Shown here piece after piece: positions 6,094-12,623 of a stretch of DNA of 17,228 nucleotides (position 1 is the first letter of the stretch; the number at the start of each line of letters is the position of its first letter). Origin of the DNA: CAYGZT01 sp964354445 (GTDB taxonomy: Bacteria; Patescibacteriota; Minisyncoccia; UBA6257; JAGOQP01). Below the pieces are notes generated by a model, which saw only the letters and a program-made list of their open reading frames with translations, was not told the origin of the DNA and made no database searches. The translations under genes and the position numbers were made by a program. The DNA is taken from assembly GCA_964354445.1 (NCBI GenBank), contig CAYGZT010000040.1, forward strand, positions 1 to 17,228. The letters are read 5' to 3'.

Positions 6094-7317
6094 CTACTCG
6101 TACCGCAATGCCTCAATGGGATTGAGTCCCGCCGCGCGCCGCGCGGGGTAGTAGCCGAACACGACACCGATGAGTGCCGACACCCCGAATGCAAGAAGCA
6201 CCGAAGAAATGGAAACTTTCGTTTGAATAATGTCAAAATACGAGAACGCAAACGCGGTAAGCCATCCCGCCAGAACTCCCACCACTCCTCCCAGAAACGT
6301 CAGCCCGACGGCCTCCGCAAGAAATTGAAAACTGATGTCTTTCTTCTTCGCTCCGATTGCCTTTCGCAGTCCAATCTCGCGCGTCCGCTCCGTCACGGTC
6401 GTGAGCATCATATTCATAATGCCGATGCCGCCGACCAACAGCGAGATGCCGGCAACCGCCGCAAGCAGAGCGGTAAACGTCTGGGTAACGCTCGATGCGG
6501 CCGCTACGATGTCCGACTGGTTAAGAATGTTGAAATCGGCGAGTGTCGAGTCGTTGATGTTGTGACGCGCCAGCAAAAGACCGGAAATCTGCTGCTGCAC
6601 CGACGTCATCGAGCCAGTATCCTGCGCTTGGATATTGATGGTAGTCACATAGTCGTCGCCGGCGAGAAACTTCTGTGCGGTGGTGAGCGGAACGAAAATC
6701 ATGTCATCCCGGCTCCCAAAGCCGCTCCCTCCCTTGCTCTCGGTCACACCGATAACTTTAAACTCAATCTTGTTGATTCGTATCGTCTGCCCGATCGGAT
6801 CGACGCCCTCGCCGAAAAGATCGTCTCGCGTGGTGGGACCGAGAACCGCCACCTTCGAAAGACTTCGCAGGTTCTGTTCGGTGATAAACGTTCCTGTGTC
6901 AATGGCAACGTTCCGTACCGACGGATACGCCGGAACCGTGCCCACAACCTGTGTATTCGTGTTCTTACCGCGACTGGTAATCTGATAGCGATTCGAAAGT
7001 TCCGGTGCCACGGCTTCTATCAGCGTCACCTCACTGGCAATCGCATCCGCATCGCCTTGCATGAGCGACCGTGCCGACCCTCTTCCCTGGCTCACCTCAA
7101 ATCCCAGCCCGCGTTGAACGCCCGGCATAATCATAATCAGATTTGACCCGATGGACTCGATGTTTGATTGAATGGTTCCCTGCGCGCCTTGCCCGATCGA
7201 AACCATGGCAATCACCGACCCGATGCCGATGACAATTCCCAGAATGGTCAAACCGGACCTCGCCTTGCTGGCCGACAGTGCTTCGTATGTTTCTTCAAAA
7301 ATATCAGCGATGGTCAT
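6094..7317 (-). CDS. MacB-type ABC transporter permease
   Basis: A 407-residue permease with the MacB/LolC topology: one N-terminal membrane helix (residues about 22-44, GLTILGIVIGIGSVIAMVS), a large extracytoplasmic MacB_PCD domain (about 45-275), and a C-terminal FtsX-like domain with three helices (about 278-304, 332-362 and 368-391) ending in the typical RRAAGLNPIEALRYE. The coupling helix region TERTREIGLRKAIGAKKKDI is present. The frame is open upstream to 7362, but the start at 7317 gives the conserved MTIADIFEE beginning; it overlaps the ATPase gene by 14 bases. With the ATPase and adaptor it should form a mechanotransmission-type exporter for peptides, lipids or lipoproteins; the substrate cannot be told from sequence. 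Confidence 0.95.
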   Translation of the reverse strand: MTIADIFEETYEALSASKARSGLTILGIVIGIGSVIAMVSIGQGAQGTIQSNIESIGSNLIMIMPGVQRGLGFEVSQGRGSARSLMQGDADAIASEVTLIEAVAPELSNRYQITSRGKNTNTQVVGTVPAYPSVRNVAIDTGTFITEQNLRSLSKVAVLGPTTRDDLFGEGVDPIGQTIRINKIEFKVIGVTESKGGSGFGSRDDMIFVPLTTAQKFLAGDDYVTTINIQAQDTGSMTSVQQQISGLLLARHNINDSTLADFNILNQSDIVAAASSVTQTFTALLAAVAGISLLVGGIGIMNMMLTTVTERTREIGLRKAIGAKKKDISFQFLAEAVGLTFLGGVVGVLAGWLTAFAFSYFDIIQTKVSISSVLLAFGVSALIGVVFGYYPARRAAGLNPIEALRYE

Positions 7318-8020
7318 GGTGCTCGACGACGTTCTGATGATGATTCTTCCTGTCCTCAACAATCAGACCGTCCTTAATGTGAATAACGCGTCCCGCATAC
7401 GCGGCAACACTCGCTTCGTGAGTAATCAGGATGATGGTGCGATTTTGTTCGGTATTCAGTCGTTGAAAGGTCCCCAGTACGATCTCTCCGGTTTTGGAGT
7501 CAAGATTTCCCGTTGGTTCATCCGCAAGAATCAGCGACGGATTGTTGACAAGCGCCCGGGCGATTGCGACCCGCTGAACCTGTCCGCCCGAAAGCTGATT
7601 CGAGCGATGATAAAAGTGGTCTTCCTCAAGTCCGGTTGCCGTCAGCGCTTTTCGGGCAATCGCTTCACGATCTTTCTTGCTGATTCCCGAGTAGACAAGC
7701 GGCAGGGTAGCGTTTCTGAGCACCGTTGCGCGCGGCAGAAGATTGAACGACTGGAACACGAAACCGATCTTGTCCTTCCTGATATCGGCAAGCTCGTCAT
7801 CGGACAGCTTCGAGACATCCTGACCATTGAGAAGATACGTGCCGCTGGTGGGTGTATCCAGAGCTCCCACAATATGCATTAGCGTTGATTTGCCCGAGCC
7901 GGATGGCCCCATAATGGCGACAAATTCTCCGTCTTCAATAACAAAACTCACGCCGCGCAACGCGCACGTTTCGACGTTGCCGCTCGCATACGTCTTGGTA
8001 ATGTTGTGCACCTCGATCAT
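7304..8020 (-). CDS. MacB/LolD-type ABC transporter ATP-binding protein
   Basis: A 238-residue ATPase with every expected element: Walker A GPSGSGKST (38-46), Q-loop Gln90, signature LSGGQ (143-147), Walker B LILADE (163-168), D-loop GNLD and switch His201 (ITHEAS). The TLMHIVGALDTPTSG segment is typical of the MacB/LolD/FtsE-like group. The C terminus carries a short His-rich tail (NHHQNVVEHHDHR). It energises the permease encoded directly downstream, whose start codon lies inside this gene; the adaptor gene ends five bases upstream. No Shine-Dalgarno sequence is visible, so coupling to the upstream gene is likely. Confidence 0.97.
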   Translation of the reverse strand: MIEVHNITKTYASGNVETCALRGVSFVIEDGEFVAIMGPSGSGKSTLMHIVGALDTPTSGTYLLNGQDVSKLSDDELADIRKDKIGFVFQSFNLLPRATVLRNATLPLVYSGISKKDREAIARKALTATGLEEDHFYHRSNQLSGGQVQRVAIARALVNNPSLILADEPTGNLDSKTGEIVLGTFQRLNTEQNRTIILITHEASVAAYAGRVIHIKDGLIVEDRKNHHQNVVEHHDHR

Positions 8021-8025
8021 AAGGT

Positions 8026-9813
8026 TTACCGACCAATAGCGCTCCGGCCACCACCGAACAAGCTCGAGGCAGCTGTGGGTGTTTGCTGACTGGTCGGGCT
8101 GACGGTGCGTACTACTACCTTGTCGCCTTCGCTCAGTCCGCTGATAATTTCCGTGACGGTGTCGTTTGCAAGTCCAATTTCAACGGTTTGCTCGCGCGGC
8201 GGAACCAGAGAGGGGAATTCCTGACCGCTGGTTGCAACCGCAACGCCGTCGTCAAACACCTCGACGTAGAATGTGCCGTTGCGCGACTTCACCGCACTGT
8301 TGGGTACGACGAGAACATTCTGTACAACGTCGGTAACGATAGCCGCGCTGACGCTCATGCCGGGCTTAATTCGCTCGTCTTGTGTGTCAAAACCGACTTT
8401 CACCGTATAGTTGACCACGCCCTGCGTGACGGTTCCTACGGTATCAACGCTCGCCACCGTTCCGGTGATGCTCAGATCCGGCACGGCATCGAACGTGAGT
8501 GTTGCCCTCTGGCCCACCTTCACTTTCGCCACATCAACTTCGTTGAGCGATACCTCGGCAAGTTGCTGTTTGGTGATGAATGTCGCGATAGTCCCGCCGG
8601 AAACCGAATCACCCTTCTGAACATCCACCGTGGCTATAACACCGTCAAAGGGAGCGCGAATGTAATAATCGGCAAGCGCTTCTTGCGCGTCGAGTAAAGC
8701 ATTCCGACGCTGAGTAATCGCAAGCTCTTGGGATTTGACGTCAAGCGGATCCGCGCCGGCTTTAAGGTCGGCAAGCGATGCGGTTTTCTCGGCAACCGAG
8801 CGGCCGGCATTAACGATTGCCTGCTTGAAATCTTCTATCGACTGACTGGCCGAATAGAGAGCCGAAAGATGCGAGTTAACAGTACTGGTAAACGAATCGA
8901 GACTGCTCTGGTGGGTCGACATGGCAGAAGGCGAGGTAACATTATGCTGCTTCATCAAATCCTGAACAAAATCCAGATAGTTATTTGCGGCCTTAACCGT
9001 ATCCGAGATAGCTACCGTCGTCTCATACGTGTCATAAATCAGTGATTCAATCGTCGCGGTATCGGCATTTCTGCCGATGGATTTATAGCGTTCGAATAGC
9101 GCGTCGTATGTCTTTCGTGCACTTTGGTATTTCGACAAAAAATCGTTCTTGTACTGCAGAGCATCCAGGTCCCACGAAACCGATATATTGGCGTACCAGT
9201 CGACGTTCCACACCGTTCGGTCGATGGTGCTGTTGAAAAACATGTCAACGAGTCCGGCCATGACGGTAGGGAGACCCGAAAACGCGTTCGAAACGGCGTT
9301 ATACCCGTCGTCGTACGATTTTACCAGGTCGCTCTGCGCGTTCTGCTGGGACTGTTTGGCCTGTGCCAGCGTGTTTTCCGCCTGAAGCAAAGAAAGTTCG
9401 CTAGCCGACTGGGTGAGTTTTTCAAGCGAAAGTTGTGCGGTTTCAAGACTTGCCCGAGCGTCACGAACGCTTTTTTGCGCCTGGCGCGCGTCCATCTGAG
9501 CTATCAAAGTGCCTGCTTTGAGCGACTGACCTTGAACAGCGGACACAACGGTGACAGTTCCAGAAACTTTTGACTTGACGTCAACCTGGTTTGAGGCAGA
9601 AACTTGGCCGCTTCCGGTTACGGACACGACAACGGTGTCACGCGCGACCGAGGCTGTTACGTACTGCGTCTCGCCGCTCGTGCTGGTCAGCGACGTATAG
9701 ACTTTGTAGCCGGCCGCCGCGACGACCAGAATCACAATCACGGTAACAATCTTGTGGGCGACGACGAACGTTTTGAGAACGACGAAAGGGCGCCATGATA
9801 ATAAGTTCTTCAT
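8026..9813 (-). CDS. HlyD/MacA-type membrane fusion (adaptor) protein with long helical section
   Basis: 595 residues from the ATG chosen here (a GTG at 9837 would add eight). One N-terminal membrane anchor at about 20-37 is followed by the first half of a lipoyl-like domain (about 75-110, SGTVTVVSAVQGQSLKAG), a long helical section (about 110-380), the second lipoyl half (IRAPFDGVIATVDVQKGDSV, about 385-407), a beta-barrel and a membrane-proximal domain, and a Ser/Gly tail. MacA proteins are about 370 residues, so the helical section is roughly 200 residues longer than usual, with Trp- and Tyr-rich parts (near 200-225) interrupting the coiled-coil heptads. AGGAAAG about 13 bases upstream is a modest ribosome site. 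It sits between a DUF5666-like gene and the MacB-type ATPase gene. Confidence 0.93.
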   Translation of the reverse strand: MKNLLSWRPFVVLKTFVVAHKIVTVIVILVVAAAGYKVYTSLTSTSGETQYVTASVARDTVVVSVTGSGQVSASNQVDVKSKVSGTVTVVSAVQGQSLKAGTLIAQMDARQAQKSVRDARASLETAQLSLEKLTQSASELSLLQAENTLAQAKQSQQNAQSDLVKSYDDGYNAVSNAFSGLPTVMAGLVDMFFNSTIDRTVWNVDWYANISVSWDLDALQYKNDFLSKYQSARKTYDALFERYKSIGRNADTATIESLIYDTYETTVAISDTVKAANNYLDFVQDLMKQHNVTSPSAMSTHQSSLDSFTSTVNSHLSALYSASQSIEDFKQAIVNAGRSVAEKTASLADLKAGADPLDVKSQELAITQRRNALLDAQEALADYYIRAPFDGVIATVDVQKGDSVSGGTIATFITKQQLAEVSLNEVDVAKVKVGQRATLTFDAVPDLSITGTVASVDTVGTVTQGVVNYTVKVGFDTQDERIKPGMSVSAAIVTDVVQNVLVVPNSAVKSRNGTFYVEVFDDGVAVATSGQEFPSLVPPREQTVEIGLANDTVTEIISGLSEGDKVVVRTVSPTSQQTPTAASSLFGGGRSAIGR

Positions 9814-9830
9814 AACATCACGATTCTTTC

Positions 9831-10316
9831 CTACCACGATGGCATGCCGCTGCTCGCGGAAGAGCCCGGCGGGGGAGGCATAACGCGGACCAATTTTGCG
9901 ACGATCTGACCCTCGTCGTTCGGTGAGCCGACGACAACCGCCTGTTCATCAATTTTTAGATCACCAACGGAGATTTTCTGACGGAAACGAAGGATGGACG
10001 TGTCTAAACTTGTCAGGATTGCTTTTTCCGCGCCTTCCGGCGATTCAATAATAAAGAGGGGCGGTTCAATTTTGATGATTCTCCCGAACGTTCCGTGCGC
10101 GCTCATAAAATCCATACCGCGAAACTCGGGAATAAAGCCGCCGGCCGGACCTCCGAAGTTACGGTGATAACTCTCACCCCACCGATATGAAAATGACGCT
10201 TTGCGGTACCCGACAAAAACTCCCGCTTGAAAAACGAGAAGTGCCATGACGACAACGCCAATACCCCAGAGTATTCCCTTGAGCGTTTTTGATTGGACAA
10301 GCGATTTGAAATCCAT
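9831..10316 (-). CDS. Membrane-anchored DUF5666-like protein (third gene of export operon)
   Basis: 161 residues. Residues about 13-35 (KGILWGIGVVVMALLVFQAGVFVG) form an N-terminal membrane anchor. A Gly/Phe/Tyr-rich linker (about 38-70) leads to a beta-rich domain (HGTFGRIIKIEPPLFIIES to IVAKLVRVMP, about 73-145) and a Pro/Ser tail. The layout parallels the protein encoded at 5615-6046, so the operon carries two related anchored domains. Its stop codon lies 17 bases before the ATG of the adaptor gene, whose ribosome site overlaps the stop. There is no clear Shine-Dalgarno sequence in front of this gene. Possible roles are sensing or shaping the extracytoplasmic side of the exporter; this is inference from location only. 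Confidence 0.82.
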   Translation of the reverse strand: MDFKSLVQSKTLKGILWGIGVVVMALLVFQAGVFVGYRKASFSYRWGESYHRNFGGPAGGFIPEFRGMDFMSAHGTFGRIIKIEPPLFIIESPEGAEKAILTSLDTSILRFRQKISVGDLKIDEQAVVVGSPNDEGQIVAKLVRVMPPPPGSSASSGMPSW

Positions 10317-10329
10317 AGTGGTTATGTTG

Positions 10330-10749
10330 TTATGCGCGTGCTATTTTCGACCGCCTCATAATGATATTGATGTCCCGCACGATGAACCGCAGCGAGAACA
10401 AAAGAACAAAGACGCTGGCAAGAACCGCCGCAACACCGACGACCGGGAACGATTCCGCCAAGGCAACCGCAAAATCCTTCCAATACACAACTGCAGCGCC
10501 GACATCCGAAAAGAGAAGAGAAGCAAATTTCAAAAAGCCTGTCTGTCCAATTTCGGTGTAAAATTCTTGCCAAGCCGGTACAAGAGCGGCAACTGCGGCA
10601 ACCGACAAAATACCAAAGCATGCCGACCGAATTACAACCTTCCGCCTGCGGCGTTCCTCACCGATTCTTGCCATAATAACGTCCAAAAGCCCCGCCGGAG
10701 GTCTGTGGCGGTCCATATGCACCAAAAGTTGTTCGTAACGCTCCTGCAT
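10330..10749 (-). CDS. Candidate membrane anti-sigma factor
   Basis: 139 residues with an N-terminal cytoplasmic part of about 38 residues, a membrane helix at about 38-60 (VVIRSACFGILSVAAVAALVP), an outer loop, and a second helix at about 103-124 followed by a basic tail (RRSKIARA). No family is certain. It directly follows the ECF-type sigma factor gene, the usual place for a cognate anti-sigma factor, and the size and topology fit one that holds the sigma factor at the membrane. The HxxxCxxC zinc motif of ZAS-type anti-sigma factors is absent. The 49-base gap from the sigma gene holds an extended -10 element and a hairpin, so its level may be set separately from that of the sigma factor. 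Assignment is by context. Confidence 0.6.
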   Translation of the reverse strand: MQERYEQLLVHMDRHRPPAGLLDVIMARIGEERRRRKVVIRSACFGILSVAAVAALVPAWQEFYTEIGQTGFLKFASLLFSDVGAAVVYWKDFAVALAESFPVVGVAAVLASVFVLLFSLRFIVRDINIIMRRSKIARA

Positions 10750-10765
10750 ATCGTCTCACTTTCTA

Positions 10766-10799
10766 ATACAACCAAGAAGGGCGTTTTGGTGCATTGTAT
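10766..10799 (-). promoter_or_regulatory. Hairpin between sigma and anti-sigma genes
   Basis: ACCAA (10771-10775) pairs with TTGGT (10786-10790), and the flanking ATACA and TGTAT can extend the stem past a four-base bulge. In the transcript this structure starts right at the sigma-factor stop codon. No U tract follows on the minus strand, so it is more likely a processing or translation-control element than a terminator. Confidence 0.35.
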
Positions 10800-10801
10800 C
10801 A
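10793..10801 (-). promoter_or_regulatory. Extended -10 element overlapping the sigma-factor stop codon
   Basis: On the minus strand TG-A-TACAAT (10801-10793) matches an extended -10, five of six in the hexamer. Its TGA is the stop codon of the sigma-factor gene. A start near 10786 would give the anti-sigma gene and everything downstream a second promoter. No -35 match is seen. Confidence 0.4.
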
Positions 10802-11371
10802 GCCGGAAAGCAGCTCCTTCAGGTGCAGAAGCGCTCTCCGATGCCTGCTTTTCACCGTATCCAACGGCTCGTTCAGCGCTTCGGAAATCTCCTGAAACGT
10901 GAGTTGATTGTCATATCGCAAAGAAAGAACGGCGCGCCAGTTGGGGTTAAGCTGTGCCACCGCCAAAGAAAGCTTGCGTGCAAGATCAACATCAGCAAGC
11001 AATTCATCGGGAAGCGGTGCCGGATCAGAAAGAGTATCCGCAAGCACATTTTCTCCTTGGGCGTTCTCAAACGCCGAGAATAAAATCGGCTTCTTCTTTT
11101 TAATCCAATTGAGCGAGGCGTTCTTTGCGATGGCAAAAATCCACGTCTTGAATTTCCTGTTTGGGTCAAACCGCTTGATGTTCTTCCAGACGCTTACGAA
11201 CGCGTCCTGCACAATATCCTGTGCGTCGCCCTCGTTGCCTACATAGCGGCACACGAAGTTATACACCGGCCCTACATAGCGTTCAAAGAGCACCTGCAGC
11301 GACGCTTCATCGCCCGCAAGATACGCTTCAACCAGCTGCTCATCCGTCAGTACATCCATGTCACTATCCAT
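10799..11371 (-). CDS. ECF-type RNA polymerase sigma factor
   Basis: 190 residues with only the sigma-2 and sigma-4 regions, as in extracytoplasmic function sigma factors. Region 2 spans about 25-95, with the DAQDIVQDAFVSVWKN core and the TWIFAIAKNASLNWIKKK helix that contacts the -10 element. Region 4 spans about 130-188, with the helix-turn-helix FQEISEALNEPLDTVKSRHRRAL. It heads a seven-gene minus-strand operon coding for a candidate anti-sigma factor and an ABC exporter, so it probably drives its own operon in response to a cell-envelope signal. The ATG at 11371 is taken; an ATG four codons later is possible. TATATCAT immediately upstream may be its -10 region, leaving little or no leader. 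A classic ECF GGAAC -35 was not found. Confidence 0.92.
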   Translation of the reverse strand: MDSDMDVLTDEQLVEAYLAGDEASLQVLFERYVGPVYNFVCRYVGNEGDAQDIVQDAFVSVWKNIKRFDPNRKFKTWIFAIAKNASLNWIKKKKPILFSAFENAQGENVLADTLSDPAPLPDELLADVDLARKLSLAVAQLNPNWRAVLSLRYDNQLTFQEISEALNEPLDTVKSRHRRALLHLKELLSG

Positions 11372-11508
11372 TATGATATAGGTGGCTCATTTTGCATAAC
11401 CGCAAGGCGAGCCCTGTTGATATTTACGGACATGAGATTTCGTGATACCATAAGCTTGAACTGGGGAAGTTAAAAGGTCGGCTTTCGCTCTTTTCTTCCG
11501 CACCAATT
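11372..11508. other. Divergent intergenic region, sigma factor / two-TM protein
   Basis: 137 bases between divergent genes. On the minus side TATATCAT abuts the sigma-factor start. On the plus side TTGATA (11417-11422) and an extended-type TG-A-TACCAT (11443-11451) are candidate promoter elements for the gene at 11509, but their spacing is 23 bases to the hexamer, so they are unlikely to act together. No strong ribosome site precedes 11509. Confidence 0.35.
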
Positions 11509-11790
11509 ATGTCTCAACTTGACTCAAAAGCACTGGGGTGTACCGTTTCCATTTTCGCAGGCGCATGCTGGCTGCTGGCAATGGGATTTTCGCTGTTGAC
11601 GGGAATCGGAGAAATTACCGTAACGACCATTGGTTCGTTCCATCCGTTCTTCAGCTATACGTGGGGAGGGTTGGCCATCATCGTCATCGAACACCTGATT
11701 GGAGGATTCATCGTCGGATGGGTGTTTGCCTGGCTATACAACAAATGCACGGCATGCTGCAAGAAACCTGAGGCAGAGCCCAGCCCATAA
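11509..11790 (+). CDS. Small two-TM membrane protein (holin-like appearance)
   Basis: 93 residues: a first membrane helix at about 10-31 (GCTVSIFAGACWLLAMGFSLL), a polar loop, a second at about 52-76 (WGGLAIIVIEHLIGGFIVGWVFAWLYN), then a cytoplasmic tail with Cys residues (KCTACCKKPEAEPSP). The GGFIVGWVFAWLYNK ending recalls small proteins annotated as bacteriophage-holin-like in many bacteria, but there is no phage gene nearby, and I would not infer lysis. It is divergent from the sigma-factor operon and ends in front of a shared hairpin terminator. Function unknown; the coding call is supported by composition and by the terminator just after the stop. Confidence 0.78.
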   Translation: MSQLDSKALGCTVSIFAGACWLLAMGFSLLTGIGEITVTTIGSFHPFFSYTWGGLAIIVIEHLIGGFIVGWVFAWLYNKCTACCKKPEAEPSP

Positions 11791-11821
11791 ACGCGAATCG
11801 AGAACACTTTCAGACAGCATG

Positions 11822-11843
11822 AAGCCCCGATAGTCGGGGCTTT
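11822..11843. terminator. Bidirectional hairpin terminator between convergent genes
   Basis: AAGCCCCGA (11822-11830) pairs perfectly with TCGGGGCTT (11834-11842) around TAG. It lies 31 bases after the two-TM protein gene (plus) and 19 bases after the zinc-finger gene (minus), which converge on it. Only short T runs flank it, so efficiency may be moderate. Confidence 0.75.
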
Positions 11844-11861
11844 GCGGTTGGAAGGAACGTT

Positions 11862-12086
11862 TCAGGGTCGCTTCTGTCCGGTGCCGTCACATGTGTAACA
11901 CTTGCCAAAGAGCATAACCTTACGCTTGCGCGAGTATCCGATCTTTATCCACCCGAGACCACTGCACTCAAGGCAACGTTCCTCCTTTGAGATTGAGGCA
12001 CGGCGCTCGAACATCTCCGCTTGAGACGGCGGTTTCTCATCGTCCAGCACGATTACGTGAGATCCAAACGGTATCACGCTACTCAT
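11862..12086 (-). CDS. Mini zinc-finger protein with two CxxCxGxG motifs, 74 aa
   Basis: 74 residues. The C-terminal half holds two DnaJ-type CxxCxGxG-like motifs, CLECSGLG (about 38-45) and CYTCDGTG (about 63-70), separated by a basic loop (YSRKRKVMLFGK). One such pair binds one zinc ion in DnaJ and in anti-TRAP, so this is probably a single zinc ribbon. The N-terminal half (VIPFGSHVIVLDDEKPPSQAEMFERRASISKEE) is a strand followed by a charged helix. The ATG is secure: GGGAGGAGG sits five to eight bases upstream, one of only two strong Shine-Dalgarno sites in the window. TACACT at 12118-12113 may be its -10. Partner or target is unknown; RNA, protein or chaperone binding are all compatible with the motif. 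Confidence 0.82.
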   Translation of the reverse strand: MSSVIPFGSHVIVLDDEKPPSQAEMFERRASISKEERCLECSGLGWIKIGYSRKRKVMLFGKCYTCDGTGQKRP

Positions 12087-12197
12087 TCTCTCCTCCTCCC
12101 GGTTCCGTCGCTAGTGTACTGCACTGCCGTGAAGCAATGACACTGTACCGAATAATCGGCATATTGACAACTCCAACGGGCCGCTTGTAAGCGTTCC

Positions 12198-12206
12198 TGT
12201 TATAAT
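12198..12206 (+). promoter_or_regulatory. Extended -10 promoter of archease-rtcB, leaderless geometry
   Basis: TG-T-TATAAT is a perfect hexamer with the extended TG. It ends six bases before the archease ATG at 12213, so transcription should begin at or next to the A of the ATG. No -35 match lies at 17 bases, which extended -10 promoters can do without. Confidence 0.65.
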
Positions 12207-12212
12207 AATCCT

Positions 12213-12620
12213 ATGCCATTTGAATTTCTTCCCCACACCGCGGACGTGCGGATGAATGTTTCCAGCAAGTCGCTTGAGGAACTGTTTTGTGATGCACTGC
12301 GAGGGACGATGCAGTTTCTTTCGCCCAATGCGCACAGTAACGCAGCGCGCGTACAACATACAATCGAAATCAGCTCGCCGGATGTCACCGCGCTTCTTGT
12401 GGATTTTTTGAATGCCGCGCTTTCATCCGCCCAGGAAAACAAAGAAACGTACGCTGACGTCACTATTAAGGACCTTGCAGCAACACACGTCAGTGCAACC
12501 GTCAGCGGTTATCCGGTGCAGTCATTCGGCAACGACATCAAAGCGGTAACCTATCACGAGGCGGATGTACACAAAAACGAAAAAGGGGAGTGGAAAACGA
12601 CCATTGTGTTCGACATATAA
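12213..12620 (+). CDS. Archease (RtcB activator)
   Basis: A 135-residue archease. The family starts with a HTAD motif, here PHTADV with His8 and Asp11, and ends with a conserved strand after an IKAVTYHEA segment, here residues about 109-117, closing in TIVFDI with Asp134. Acidic residues in this fold bind a metal ion and help RtcB complete guanylylation and multiple turnover. The partner gene rtcB follows after three bases and in the same reading frame, making the assignment firm. There is no Shine-Dalgarno site; an extended -10 box ends six bases before the ATG, so the mRNA is probably leaderless. The last codons (TTCGACATA) are nearly repeated at the rtcB start. Confidence 0.95.
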   Translation: MPFEFLPHTADVRMNVSSKSLEELFCDALRGTMQFLSPNAHSNAARVQHTIEISSPDVTALLVDFLNAALSSAQENKETYADVTIKDLAATHVSATVSGYPVQSFGNDIKAVTYHEADVHKNEKGEWKTTIVFDI

Positions 12621-12623
12621 GCT

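Noticed and set aside
6067..7146. Long open frame (359 codons) on the plus strand
   Set aside because: It lies entirely opposite the MacB-type permease gene, has no recognisable domain, and is rich in Arg/His as expected for a frame opposite a real gene.
7318..7362. Earlier start of the permease at 7362
   Set aside because: The 15 extra residues come from the ATPase coding region in another frame and do not resemble the conserved MacB N terminus.
11509..11790. Phage holin and nearby prophage
   Set aside because: The two-TM protein resembles proteins named holins, but no endolysin, structural or integrase gene is present in the window.
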